The notes beneath the pieces were generated by a model. The model did not search any database. It was not told the DNA's origin and saw only the letters and a list, made by a program, of their open reading frames with translations. Positions 51,031 through 62,045 of a stretch of DNA of 64,000 bases are shown piece by piece (within the stretch, counting starts at the first letter, position 1; every line of letters begins with the position of its first letter). Made by a program: the position numbers and the translations under genes. Origin of the DNA: Ipomoea triloba (taxonomy: Eukaryota > Streptophyta > Magnoliopsida > Solanales > Convolvulaceae); NCBI RefSeq assembly GCF_003576645.1, contig NC_044929.1:22338289-22402288 (forward strand), written 5' to 3'.

Positions 51031-51465
51031 ATGGTGAGGCTGCAAGCAGAAATCGCAGAGTTCAGGACGCCACAGCACCCATCCTTGGGCACTAACAACT
51101 GGGGAGGCGCTTCTCCATTGTTGGCAAGGAACCTGCCAAACGAGTCCCTGGAACAGCGCTACCAGCGCCTCAATTCCGTTAGGAACGACGGCGAAATCTT
51201 CGCGGCGGGGCCGGACTTAGTCGACGGCGATGATAATGATGATGACTTCGCGAGCTTTTCCAGGAATGAAGCTTCCAAGTATGTTTATGGAGCCCCGAGG
51301 CGGTTATCGCTGGTGAGAAAGCTGGCGCGGAGAGCTCAGTGGAAGAATAAGAAGAAGAATAGTTCGACGGCGATGGCGACTGTAACGTTGAGTTCTACGC
51401 CTAAGAGGAGGAAATGGTTTGGGAGATGGGACCCCAAGAATCGATGGCCTCAAGGTTGGTGTTGA
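51031..51465 (+). CDS. Unrecognised 144-residue protein with Trp-rich C-terminus
   Basis: Intronless frame from the first ATG (MVRLQAEIAEF) to a TGA stop. Codon use and GC content rise sharply above the flanks, which supports coding. Three parts are visible: an N-terminal half with LARNLPNESLEQRYQRLN, an acidic segment (DGDDNDDDFASF), and a basic C-terminal part (RRLSLVRKLARRAQWKNKKK) ending KWFGRWDPKNRWPQGWC. The last 17 residues hold four Trp and a terminal Cys. There is no signal peptide or membrane segment. I do not recognise the family and assign no function; the basic run could direct it to the nucleus, but that is inference. Confidence 0.7.
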   Translation: MVRLQAEIAEFRTPQHPSLGTNNWGGASPLLARNLPNESLEQRYQRLNSVRNDGEIFAAGPDLVDGDDNDDDFASFSRNEASKYVYGAPRRLSLVRKLARRAQWKNKKKNSSTAMATVTLSSTPKRRKWFGRWDPKNRWPQGWC

Positions 51466-52123
51466 ATATTGATGTGAAATATTAGACTAATACGCAGAAT
51501 TTGATTTCATGATGTACAGAATTTTTGTTCATATATGTGTATTATGAACATGAATTTTGTACTTTATTAAAGTCAAATTGTGTATATTAGACTAGGGTCC
51601 ACGATATAAATTATCTCGAACTCATCTTGTAAGATGAACAATAATAGACGTTCATTTTTAGTTGGTTGTATTTTCATTTTTAATGTACTACACGATCATT
51701 TTTGTATATTATATTTTCATTCGGTACAAAATCATAAATCGTATGATATCATATTCTAAATCTATTTATTTATTATTAATAATTATTATTTTTATGACAA
51801 CAAAAATTTTCAATCACTATTTCATAATGTGCACCAGACAAATCTCACATTTTAACCCTAACCGACAAAGAATTACAAGAAGGTAAACTAGTTTGAGGTT
51901 ATCCAATACAGACCAATTCAAAATTTGAAGAATGGAATAACCCAATCCTCACAAATTTAGTCAAAACAAAAAATCATCTTGGTTTTTCTTTCTTTCTTTC
52001 CCTTTTTTCGTTTTCAAGGGTAAAACAAATTATAAAATCGTGATAGTGCTACACTGGTGTAATTCATTAGTGAATGAGGCACCCTTTGGATGAAGTCTCT
52101 AAGAGCAACTCCATCAAGAGTAG

Positions 52124-52160
<37 letters not shown>

Positions 52161-53200
52161 TGTGTGAAAATTGTTGCTATTTTGTATGATAAAGTGGATG
52201 TGAGAAGTGAGAAATTTTTTAACTCATTCAAAATCTTTTTTTTTTTGGGTGAAAAAGAAGAGTTGTTGCGCCAACTATGCGTTAGATGCACGGTGTCTAA
52301 CAGGCGCGTGCTAAGAGCATTACTGTAACTTTTTTTTTTTGTTCTTCTTTGTTCACTCTCTTTTTTACTTGGTACTGAAAAAAAACATCTAAAAGATTTA
52401 ACTCTTAGAGATGCTCTAAGATTCAAACGTCCATCCAAATATGGTCAGTGTGTGTTGTTAATCAATTTGAATCTTAGAGCATCTCTAAAGCAATCATTAT
52501 TGTGTGGACCATGGTCCACATAGCTGTGTGGACCATACTATCAAATAATGTACATTCAATATAAAAATAATGTACATTCAGTATAAAAATAATGTACATT
52601 ATATTCAGGGGATGTACATTATTTGTGTACTGAATGTACATTATTTTTATAGTATAAAAATAATGTACATTCAGTACAAAAATAATGTACATTTAGTACA
52701 TTAAAAATGTACATTTTATTATGGTCCACACAGCTGTATGGACCATGGTCCACACAATAATTTGCCTCTCTAAAGAGTAAAAATTTTTAGAAAACCAAAA
52801 TGATATGAAAACAAACACAGTTTTTATTCATCAAATTTACTCCTTGTCCATTTGAATATAATACTCCGTAAAATGCAATGCTACGTGGGCTTTCACTTAC
52901 AGCCCAATAACGAACACTGGATTTCCCCAATCGGGCCTTAGCCCAAAGCAATGGGCCTCTACGTACGGATTTATCATTTTATCCCATTCCCCGCCTCTCG
53001 CGGGACCCACTGCCACGCTGCCCACGCAAAACTCGGTCCATCTCAAGTCCAAGCTTCGGTGTTTCGGTGGGTACTGGAAACATCGTTATAAACCGCCAAA
53101 GCACAACCTGCCAGATGTTTGTCAAAATTCCCAGCTGAAAGTTTCTCGGGAGAGAGCTTTCTTCCCGTTGCATTTGGAGCCTCATGCTCAATGATGCGAC
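51466..53200. other. Intergenic between unknown gene and lipase gene
   Basis: AT-rich, with an ATT microsatellite at 52123-52160, poly-T at 52231-52243, and the MITE at 52497-52760. The lipase promoter should lie in 52770-53200. No gene seen. Confidence 0.5.
52497..52760. mobile_element. MITE, 264 bp, TTATTGTGTGGACC inverted ends
   Basis: The left TTATTGTGTGGACCATGGTC and the right GACCATGGTCCACACAATAA are perfect inverted repeats, and the arms continue for about 40 bp with few mismatches. The interior is made of AATGTACATTCAGTATAAAA-type units in both directions. This is the best-preserved copy of the family also seen at 8160, 13644 and 14280. Confidence 0.85.
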
Positions 53201-53204
53201 ATGA
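53184..53204 (+). promoter_or_regulatory. Short upstream reading frame overlapping the lipase start codon
   Basis: ATGCTCAATGATGCGACATGA encodes six codons and a stop whose TGA overlaps the ATG at 53201. If transcribed, it could lower or couple initiation on the main frame. Transcript start is unknown. Confidence 0.4.
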
Positions 53205-56200
53205 GTTTATCAAAGTGGATGGCTATTCAATCCGCCAAGCGGTTCTTCAACAACATAGGTCGGTGATTTCTGTCTGTTCTTCATACTTTTGCTTGCTTTA
53301 TCCATGTATGCTTCAATTCAATCCGGTTCTCAGGTTTTTTTGTTAGCATTCCATCATGTTTAGCGGTGATATTTTGCTGGAATGTAGAAAAGATTGGATC
53401 TTTGCTGTCTGATAGTGTTGTTTGAGAGTTGGGTTGGTTGGGGGAGGAGTTACTGTCTTACTTAACTTGAATCAAATGTATCAATTTTTCTGGTTTGTTG
53501 TGTTTTCTGACAAAAATAATTGGCAAACAAAGATGATTACTTCCAAACACTCCTGTTGCATATGCAGAGAATAAAGTGTTGATGAATGTACCATCCCAAT
53601 GGGAGCGGCCTTTTGGCCTTATTGATTTTAGCCGTGTGCTATGGACAACCTAGACTGGTTACCTCCCTGTGGCCCTCTCTTAGTGGGAGTGGCCTTTTGG
53701 CCTTCTTGATTTTAGCCGGTGTGCTATGGACAACCTAGACTGGTTACCTCCCTGTGGCCATCTCCCAGTGGGAGCTGCCTTTTAGCCTTCTTGATTTTAG
53801 CCGGTGTGCTATGGACAATCTAGACCGGTTACCTCCTTGTGGCCCTCTACTTGCTAGGGTCACAAGTCACAAGGTGGGTTTACTTGGGTCTTCTTAGTTT
53901 GAACCGGGGTCAGCTATGGGACAATCTAGAATAGTTTACCTCCTTGTGGTCGTTTGAAGGTTAGGGTTACAATGCGAGATTTATCTAGTGCATATCCTCT
54001 AGTAGTGGCTGTGGGTTTTACTTGTTGCCCCAAAAAAAATAGAATATACATTTTGTACTCTCTGGTTAACACAATCTGGCTTCTAATTTTTGTTCATCTG
54101 GTTTTTTTCTTTGATTGCAGATACTAGTATTCGGTTAATAAGGAAACAGGAGCCCTACCAGAATATCATCAGCAATGTGCTTAGAAGATGTCAGTCACAC
54201 TGGTCAGATAAGGAGAAGATAGGAAGTGATGGGATAGGTGGGGAGAATGAAGCATCCAAACTGCCAGCAACACCTAAAAGCGGGATCACCCACCTTGACT
54301 CCAGGAGCAGCAATTACGATCTTGACAAGTATAATTTTTCCAGTAGCAAATGGAAATTCGATACTGTTTGGCTTTCTAAAGCTCTTGAATCTGCGTCTCA
54401 ACTATGTAGGTGGGCTTTACCTTCAGGTCTGTTTAAAATGGGGTTACTTCTACAAGATGTGAAGACCCATTTATTATGTGTGAGTTGTGAGATGAGATTT
54501 GGGAATGTAGTTTAATGCAGAACTAAGTGGATAAAGTTATTCTCTTTTGAATTTACGGTGGAAACATGATTACATTTTACACAATAAGTGAATGAATGCT
54601 GCTACTTTAGAAGTCAAAAATCAATTTTGAAACCTTACGTAAGGATGTTTATTATTCATTCCTTAATCCAAAATGCTACCTTTTGGATTTCAGAAGTGAC
54701 GGTATGTCTTTCACTGAACTGATTCTATTTCTTTTCTTTTCTTTCTATTTTTTTTTTCTGGGTTTTCAGGGAATGGAATTGGAGATAGACCCCCGCCCAT
54801 CAACAGGTCTCTTGCAGAGATCTATGCAAGTATTCAACGGAGTAAACTGGGACTTCAGGATTGGAGTCTTAGCGATCTTACCATAGGCCTTTATCTTATA
54901 TATCTCCAGCAAGCATCCATCAATCCTCGCGAGGATATTAAGGGTGAACTGATATCTTCTGAATCAGTTGTAATTTCAAATTCCTTGCCATCTTTTCATT
55001 TTATTCTTTTTGGCACGGGAAGTGATTCAATAGTAAATTATTCTAGACATTCTCCTTTTTTCCCTCTTTTTTTGGTGGTTTTTCTTTTGTAACTCTTCAA
55101 TCAGATCATGTTTTTTTCGTTAGGTCCATGATCTCATGTACCACACTGAACTAGCAAAGGGCTCATACAGAGATAGTACTCGTGGTCTTGCACGGAACTG
55201 TATGCTTCGAGAAACCGATGTTGTGAAATTCATTAAAATTTCCAGCATGTTAAGGCCTGGATATTACATTGCGGTTGACAAGAGAAAAAGACTTGTCATA
55301 CTTGGAATACGTGGAACACACACAGTTTATGATATAATTACTGACATTGTTTCTTCAAGCAATGAAGAAGTAACATTTGAAGGCTACTCGACACATTTTG
55401 GGAGTGCCGAGGCTGCTCGTTGGTTTCTCACTCATGAAATGGAAACGCTAAGGAAATGCCTGCAGAAACACGAGGTGTTGCAACTATCACTTTTTTGTTG
55501 AACAAATGCTATTTTTCTTTAAAATAAGACGAATTAGTCTCGCTTTGTTTCCCTTTGCGTTTTATTTCTTTGCACGACTTATTACTGAGACTAATCCATA
55601 TACAGGGATTTAGGTTAAGGCTGGTTGGTCATTCTCTTGGAGGTGCAATAGCATCCTTGTTGGCAATAATGATCCGTAAGAAGTCGCCCCAGGAGCTCGG
55701 CTTTAATCCCGATATTGTAACAGCAGTTGGAATTGCAACCCCACCATGCGTCTCCCAAGATCTTGCAGAAAAGTGCTCTGATTATGTTGTAACGGTGGTA
55801 ATGCAGGTCAGTATGTGTCTTATTGAGCTTGTTTTTCTAGAACCTCTTTGTTGATCGATGTTCTTATGCAACTCGTGTTAAGCCATACTTTGACCTTTAC
55901 AACTTACAATACATTGGATGCAGGATGACATTATTCCGAGGTTAAGCGTTGCTTCTCTCATAAGGCTGAGGAACGAAATTATTCAGACGGACTGGTAAGG
56001 AAAATTAGGCTTTAGGGGCATTAATTATTTAGCAGGGATCTCTATAGGCTGTACATTACGAGGAAATCGGGTGTTTTTAATTTTAAGTGCATGTTATGGA
56101 AGATGAAACGTCTTTTGGGTTAGCGTCTCCATAGTGTCTATTTACGGTTTTTGCAGTCTCTTTTCTTATTCTCGTCAATGTCAAATTATTGGCTTCCCTT

Positions 56201-57127
56201 AACTTCGTTTTGTGTAGGATGAGTGTTTTCGAGAAGGGAGACTGGAAAGGCGTGGTAGATTTATTCACGAATGCGAAGCAGGTTGTATCGTCCATCCAGG
56301 ATGTAGCTCAGAAGCTAGCCGAGTTTGCCAAGTCCCGAGACCAAACAACATACCCTGGTTTGTCTCCACAACATTCCGATTACTCTAATGATTACATTAA
56401 GAGCATATATCAAACGCAGGGAATTGTTTCTGTTGTTACCAATGAATGATCTTCTGTTCATATTTATCTGCATTCACTGTTGCAAAAATCGGCCGCCTAG
56501 GCACCCCTAGGCCGAGGCGAATTGCTCCCTCGGCGGCCGACTCGGCCGAGTTAACTCGCCCTCGGGCCGCCGGCCTTGTTAACTTTTTTATTATATTTAT
56601 ATATATTTAACTTTATTTATTTATATAAATAAGAGAAGTAAGATATATATATATGACATACACCCACACATATGCACTATTTTTTTGTTTTTATAAGTCG
56701 CCGCCTAGGCGCCTACTACAACCATGTCTGCATTATAATAGGCAACCATTTTCTGTGAACCAATAATTTTTATCGAGTAATTTTGTCAGATGTTCCCCCG
56801 AGAAAGGAAGTTAATACTGCTTCAGGCACGCAACCAACCTCCGGGTCAGCAAGCAACATTGCTTCTCTAGCAAAACAACACAAAGGCACTCTCGGTGGAG
56901 TAGATGAGGAATTGCTAGTACCCGGGAGCGTGTATTATTTAAAGAGGAATACTGATGAGGCCACGGAGTTCTTCACGCTGTGGAAGCGACACCCGGGCGA
57001 GCATTTCCAGAGGATACTGCTCTCCAGTAACGTAATCTCAGACCACAGATGCGACAGCCATAACTATGCGTTGCGGGATGTTCTCAAAGGTATCCCCGCT
57101 TCCTCTGATGAAGCCATTTTCAGATGA
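53201..57127 (+). CDS. Class-3 lipase, sn1-specific diacylglycerol-lipase-like
   Basis: Eight exons: 53201-53258, 54121-54426, 54770-54969, 55124-55474, 55606-55806, 55924-55994, 56218-56357, 56790-57127, all GT-AG, giving 554 residues. The alpha/beta-hydrolase core starts around residue 180: MRP-type segment LRPGYYIAVDKRKRLVILGI, RGTHTVYDIITDIVSS, then the nucleophile elbow VGHSLGG with Ser315. Asp373 or 374 (DDIIPRL) and His533 (SHNYALRDVL) complete the likely triad. The layout follows a plant lipase family related to animal DAG lipases but without the N-terminal membrane bundle; I recall Arabidopsis At2g42450 as a likely relative. Predicted role: releasing fatty acid from acylglycerols; substrate and location unproven. 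Exon 1 (MSLSKWMAIQSAKRFFNNI) was chosen because it is the only local ATG frame with the phase-1 end that exon 2 needs. Confidence 0.88.
53601..53853. repeat. Tandem repeat of about 84 bp, three copies, in lipase intron 1
   Basis: Units begin at 53601, 53685 and 53770 with GGGAG, and share TTTTGGCCTTCTTGATTTTA, GTGCTATGGACAACCTAGAC and GGTTACCTCCCTGTGGCC. A worn fourth unit may follow to about 53960. Confidence 0.85.
56475..56726. mobile_element. hAT-type MITE, 252 bp, in lipase intron 7, 8-bp target duplication
   Basis: Ends CACTGTTGCAAAAATCGG and CTACTACAACCATG. TCTGCATT is repeated directly at 56467-56474 and 56727-56734. The GC-rich arms GGCCGCCTAGGCACC and GCCGCCTAGGCGCC frame an AT-rich centre. 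It is the freshest member of the family also found in intron 3 of the three globulin genes. Confidence 0.8.
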
Positions 57128-57280
57128 TCAAGTGTTAGTTCAAGGTTGTCTTCACCTGTACTGCTGTCCATATCTTCATTCAATAATGAATATATACCCA
57201 TACAAGAGTTAATTTCTGTTTTAGTGTTTCGGTTTTAGTTCTCAACTATGATGATATTCGGTTTTAGTTCCCGACTACGA

Positions 57281-57370
57281 TGATCATTTGCCAAGAAATT
57301 GCTTGCCTATTTGTTAATGTTACATTGATCATTTGCCAAGAAATTACTTGCCTATTTGTTAATGTTACAT
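57281..57370. repeat. 45-bp tandem duplication
   Basis: TGATCATTTGCCAAGAAATT...CTTGCCTATTTGTTAATGTT occurs at 57281 and again at 57326, with one visible base difference (G/A). Confidence 0.9.
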
Positions 57371-59728
57371 TTCAAAAAAGTGCTAGTGGCCAAGGGAAAT
57401 TGTCAAGAACTAACTCAAAACGACAACTTGGCATACAAAATATATGTAACGTAACAGCTGGGACACAAATTAAAGCTAGGGCCTAGGGGCCAATGTTACT
57501 AAGAAGACAAATTAAGGTGTAACTTTCATGGTCTTAGTCTTGGTCAAGGGACAATTCAAAAATCAACTTGTGTGTCTTAAACCCTAATTTCTAGCTAGCT
57601 AGTGGCTAATGAGGATGACAACGAGTATGGTACCTATTGTTTAGCTGTTTTCGAGACGAGAATTCAGATATCTGAATCTTTGATGCACCTTATTCTCAGT
57701 TGATACCTAAAAGGAAGATATCAAGTACTAAGTATAGGGTTTTCGTCATATATATATGCGCATGCGTAGTATATATATGGAGTTTGCATTTGCTACATGA
57801 ACCCGGTATTATTTTACCTGCTTGAATCCTAAACTCGATTATCAATTATTCAAACTTAATCTATTAAGATTAAAACAAAATTAGAATTCTGTCAAAAGAA
57901 TAAAAACAAAAAGAATTGGAATTAGATTATTCAACTCACCGTCATTCTTATCTGTGACCAACCTCCGCTTGATTTGATATTTTAAAATGATATTCAAAGT
58001 AGAATAATGGAGTCCAAAGTGTAGTTCTAAACACATAACAACAAGTCTTTTCCTTAATCGACAAACATCAAAAGCATCCCTCTCATGATTTCTGTTAACC
58101 CATGTGTTGAAATGACCTCATACATAAAAACATACATTATATTATAAATTTATTATGAATCCTCAATTATCATTTATCAATGATCCTTATATTAAGGTTT
58201 GGACTTTGAATAATTGCCTGCCGTTCAAACTACATCTTAACGTAATACAAACTGCTAAACGGCTCTAATCGACAATACTTTTGTGTTACTTGAAAATGAA
58301 AGGTTTTTTGCTTCTTTATTTTGTCCAACCAATTTCATTATCGAGAATACAGATTAAAATGTGTTGGACCGACATTATTCACGAGGTCCATCTTGCTTGT
58401 TTGGCATTATTATCTGATTAGTAACTTCGACGAAAATTTTATCTATATTTTATGAATTAGAAGCTAAGTTTGAAGTGCTCTATAATCTCATTGTAACACA
58501 ATTATTACTTGTCTTAAAAAACTTATAGTTTAGTGTTGCTTCATGAAATTAAAGTTAGAAGATGAGGACTAGTGAGCCTCATGCTCCGGACTCTTCTCGG
58601 TACCAGGTAGCTCTTTTTCCGGTCTCTCAACAAGAGTATCAAATGACATGTCACTCAAGCCAAGACCCTAACTCCCCCACAAAAGCTAGCTCATGAGCAG
58701 ATGTTTGGCCCTAACTTAAGTACCACTCCACAATCTCTTGTAGAGTCGATGTGGAATCGTATCAGCGTGAACGAAGAAGTTAACATCCATGAGTTATGAC
58801 AACCAAATAATAGTAAAAATGATGTAATTTAAAAAAATATAGCTGCCACTATATAATCAATAAGGTTACAAGTTAAATCATATTTGATCTTCTTTAACGA
58901 GTTCGAAATAAACTAAATTCAATAGCAACCGGCCCATCGATCTTATAACTCAATAATAAAGTTCAGTTAACCTAAAATTATTTTCTTGAGCGTAGAATAA
59001 TTAAGGTATCCAATGTTGAATTTGATAAAATATAATGGTATATAGTGATGTGCTAGCTACAATTATCATTAGTCAGTAGAGTATTAACTTCGATCCATGA
59101 GAAAACTTAAAAGGATAAAATAGAGAAAACAAGTGAAGGTAGAACATGAGAGAGATAAAGAAATACTGAGAATATAATATTGTTATTGCATGCTAATTAA
59201 GTATTTTGTCACACCACTCTATATGTATTAGATACACTCACACCACTCTATATGTATTAGATACACAACTTTTGCAATGAAACTAAATAAAAGTTGTCAT
59301 CTCGTGGTCTTCCTTGATCTTGAACTTCTCATGTTGCCCGTATTCCTCTTTGCAGATTGTTTCTTTCATATGTGACTGATCTACCGATATATTATATATT
59401 AAATCCCTACCTGTTTAAAATTGATCTATATACTAAAAGATATTGATTTTCATCATAACTTGCATTGAGTTGTACATGAATCTTTGAAAAGTTGAACAAG
59501 TTCAGTTGGCAACAAGTCTAAATGATTAGAAATTTGAGATATAAAATTCAAGTAAATACAAAGTAAAATAGACTTCAATTTTGTCGACGGTAAAGGTCAC
59601 GTCCTCACGTGGATGAGGTGCCTAAGACGGGCCCAATGGGCCCAAGAAAAATATAGTGTCATACGTGCGTAATCCCATGGAATTTTGTTGCATTTATCTT
59701 TTTTTTTTCTTTTTTTTTTTTTTTTTTT

Positions 59729-60396
59729 NNNNNNNNNNNNNNNNNNNNNNNNNNNNNNNNNNNNNNNNNNNNNNNNNNNNNNNNNNNNNNNNNNNNNNNN
59801 NNNNNNNNNNNNNNNNNNNNNNNNNNNNNNNNNNNNNNNNNNNNNNNNNNNNNNNNNNNNNNNNNNNNNNNNNNNNNNNNNNNNNNNNNNNNNNNNNNNN
59901 NNNNNNNNNNNNNNNNNNNNNNNNNNNNNNNNNNNNNNNNNNNNNNNNNNNNNNNNNNNNNNNNNNNNNNNNNNNNNNNNNNNNNNNNNNNNNNNNNNNN
60001 NNNNNNNNNNNNNNNNNNNNNNNNNNNNNNNNNNNNNNNNNNNNNNNNNNNNNNNNNNNNNNNNNNNNNNNNNNNNNNNNNNNNNNNNNNNNNNNNNNNN
60101 NNNNNNNNNNNNNNNNNNNNNNNNNNNNNNNNNNNNNNNNNNNNNNNNNNNNNNNNNNNNNNNNNNNNNNNNNNNNNNNNNNNNNNNNNNNNNNNNNNNN
60201 NNNNNNNNNNNNNNNNNNNNNNNNNNNNNNNNNNNNNNNNNNNNNNNNNNNNNNNNNNNNNNNNNNNNNNNNNNNNNNNNNNNNNNNNNNNNNNNNNNNN
60301 NNNNNNNNNNNNNNNNNNNNNNNNNNNNNNNNNNNNNNNNNNNNNNNNNNNNNNNNNNNNNNNNNNNNNNNNNNNNNNNNNNNNNNNNNNNNNNNN
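59729..60396. other. Assembly gap of 668 N flanked by poly-T
   Basis: T-rich homopolymer runs border both sides (59699-59728 and 60397-60444). Sequencing probably failed in low-complexity DNA. Confidence 0.95.
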
Positions 60397-60405
60397 TTTT
60401 TTTGT

Positions 60406-60446
<41 letters not shown>

Positions 60447-61732
60447 AAACATCTTATTTTTATTCCATCATTTTACATTTATGTTATATATATATATATA
60501 TAGAGAGAGAGAGACACTTGTTTGGCCCATCAACATTATATTTTTTTGGGGTTTGATAATGATGAAAACTTACCGTTACTATTTGAAGGTGTGCATTAGA
60601 TAAAACTCGATCCTGTGTAATAACTTATAAACAATACGAAAGAGATAGATTGCACTAAAAGGACTCTCTGCATCAGACTCGATGAACTGAAAGCTAAGGG
60701 TGTTGATAAAAACATATCAATTTACGTTTTTGTACAAGAATTATGCTCCACTAGTAGGCCACCCTGTCTGGACGATCCATCAACAAATATTTTAACTATA
60801 ATTGTTGGAACATGTTGAGATTAAATATAAATTATACAACACTAAATATCACTAAAATAATGTAATAACCATATCAAAGGCAACGAACACACATAGATGT
60901 ATAAAAGTATTTATATATTTATGAGTTGGTGCATGATAGCTAAGCTAGCTTGGTAGGAGTAAAATAAAGAAACATGCCTAGCACTTAGTCAACAATTATG
61001 ATGCCACATAGGCATATGAGGAACATCATTAGCAAATGCCAATTCATATGTTTACCAAAGTGGTTTACTGCTAACATGGAGATCCCAACACAAATTGTTG
61101 TAATGTAATATATACATATCCACTGATCATCTGATAACGTTCTGATTCACTGCTATGGATCATACATTTTATAATATCCTTCGTGGAGTATGATGAATCT
61201 TTGCACTTTAATTTGTTCCTTGAGTCATTAATTAATTAATTAAATTACATCTATTAAAATATATTATTTAGTATATTCCTTAGGCAACATTACAAGGACG
61301 TGATTTTGAGTTAACCTAACTCTAATAGTTTATCGTTATAAATTAGGATTATAAGGATTAGTTTATACACATATATAGGGATTGGTGAAACGATTTTATT
61401 AGTATTTTGTTAGTGATGGAAAAGATTAAACAAAATTAGTGACACCATTTTTTTTTATTGTATTCGTTGCACTGCCCTTTGGGTGTAAGTAGGGAGTTTA
61501 TTTTTTATTTGTGATTTTTAAAGTTTATATATTATATATACACCCTCACAGAGCGGTTGTGTGTTTCTCTCATCATTCAAAAGACTAAACAAAATTTACT
61601 TATTCATTATTGGATTGTAATTTGAGTTGTGAGGATACAAGAAAGGCCAAGTTCAAAATCATGTCATCGAAACGTAGCGGTATTTCTCTTTATCCTACTG
61701 AACGTATCTAGTTATGATTTGATTCTTTTTTT

Positions 61733-62045
61733 AGGTGTTTGGTAAATATTTGTTAGCTGATTGGATTAGTGGGTTTGACTAATTGATAACATTAGCTGAT
61801 TGTAGAAAAGTGTTTGGTAAACTAGCTATTAGCTAATAGTTGATTACATCCAAAATGATTTTCTCAAAAAGCTGATAAAAAAGATGCTTTGAACTGTTTT
61901 TTGAATTTTAGCATTTTGGAGCAATAAGTTGTTACAAAAAACTAATTAATCAAACACTTATATTGATTGTTTAACCAAGTCAAGCAGTTAATAATGGTCA
62001 AATAGTCTAAAATTGGTTGATAAGCTAACTATGTTACCAAACATG
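61733..62045. mobile_element. Possible MITE with GTGTTTGGTAA / TTACCAAACA ends
   Basis: AGGTGTTTGGTAAATATTTG at the left and GCTAACTATGTTACCAAACA at the right are loosely inverted, with inner TTAGCTGATTGG / CCAATTTTAG-like words. The element is about 310 bp and non-coding; the boundaries are approximate. Confidence 0.45.

Noticed and set aside
53119..53346. Alternative 75-codon start for the lipase (frame through MMRHEFIKVDGYS)
   Set aside because: This frame does not join exon 2 in phase, whereas MSLSKWMAIQSAK does.
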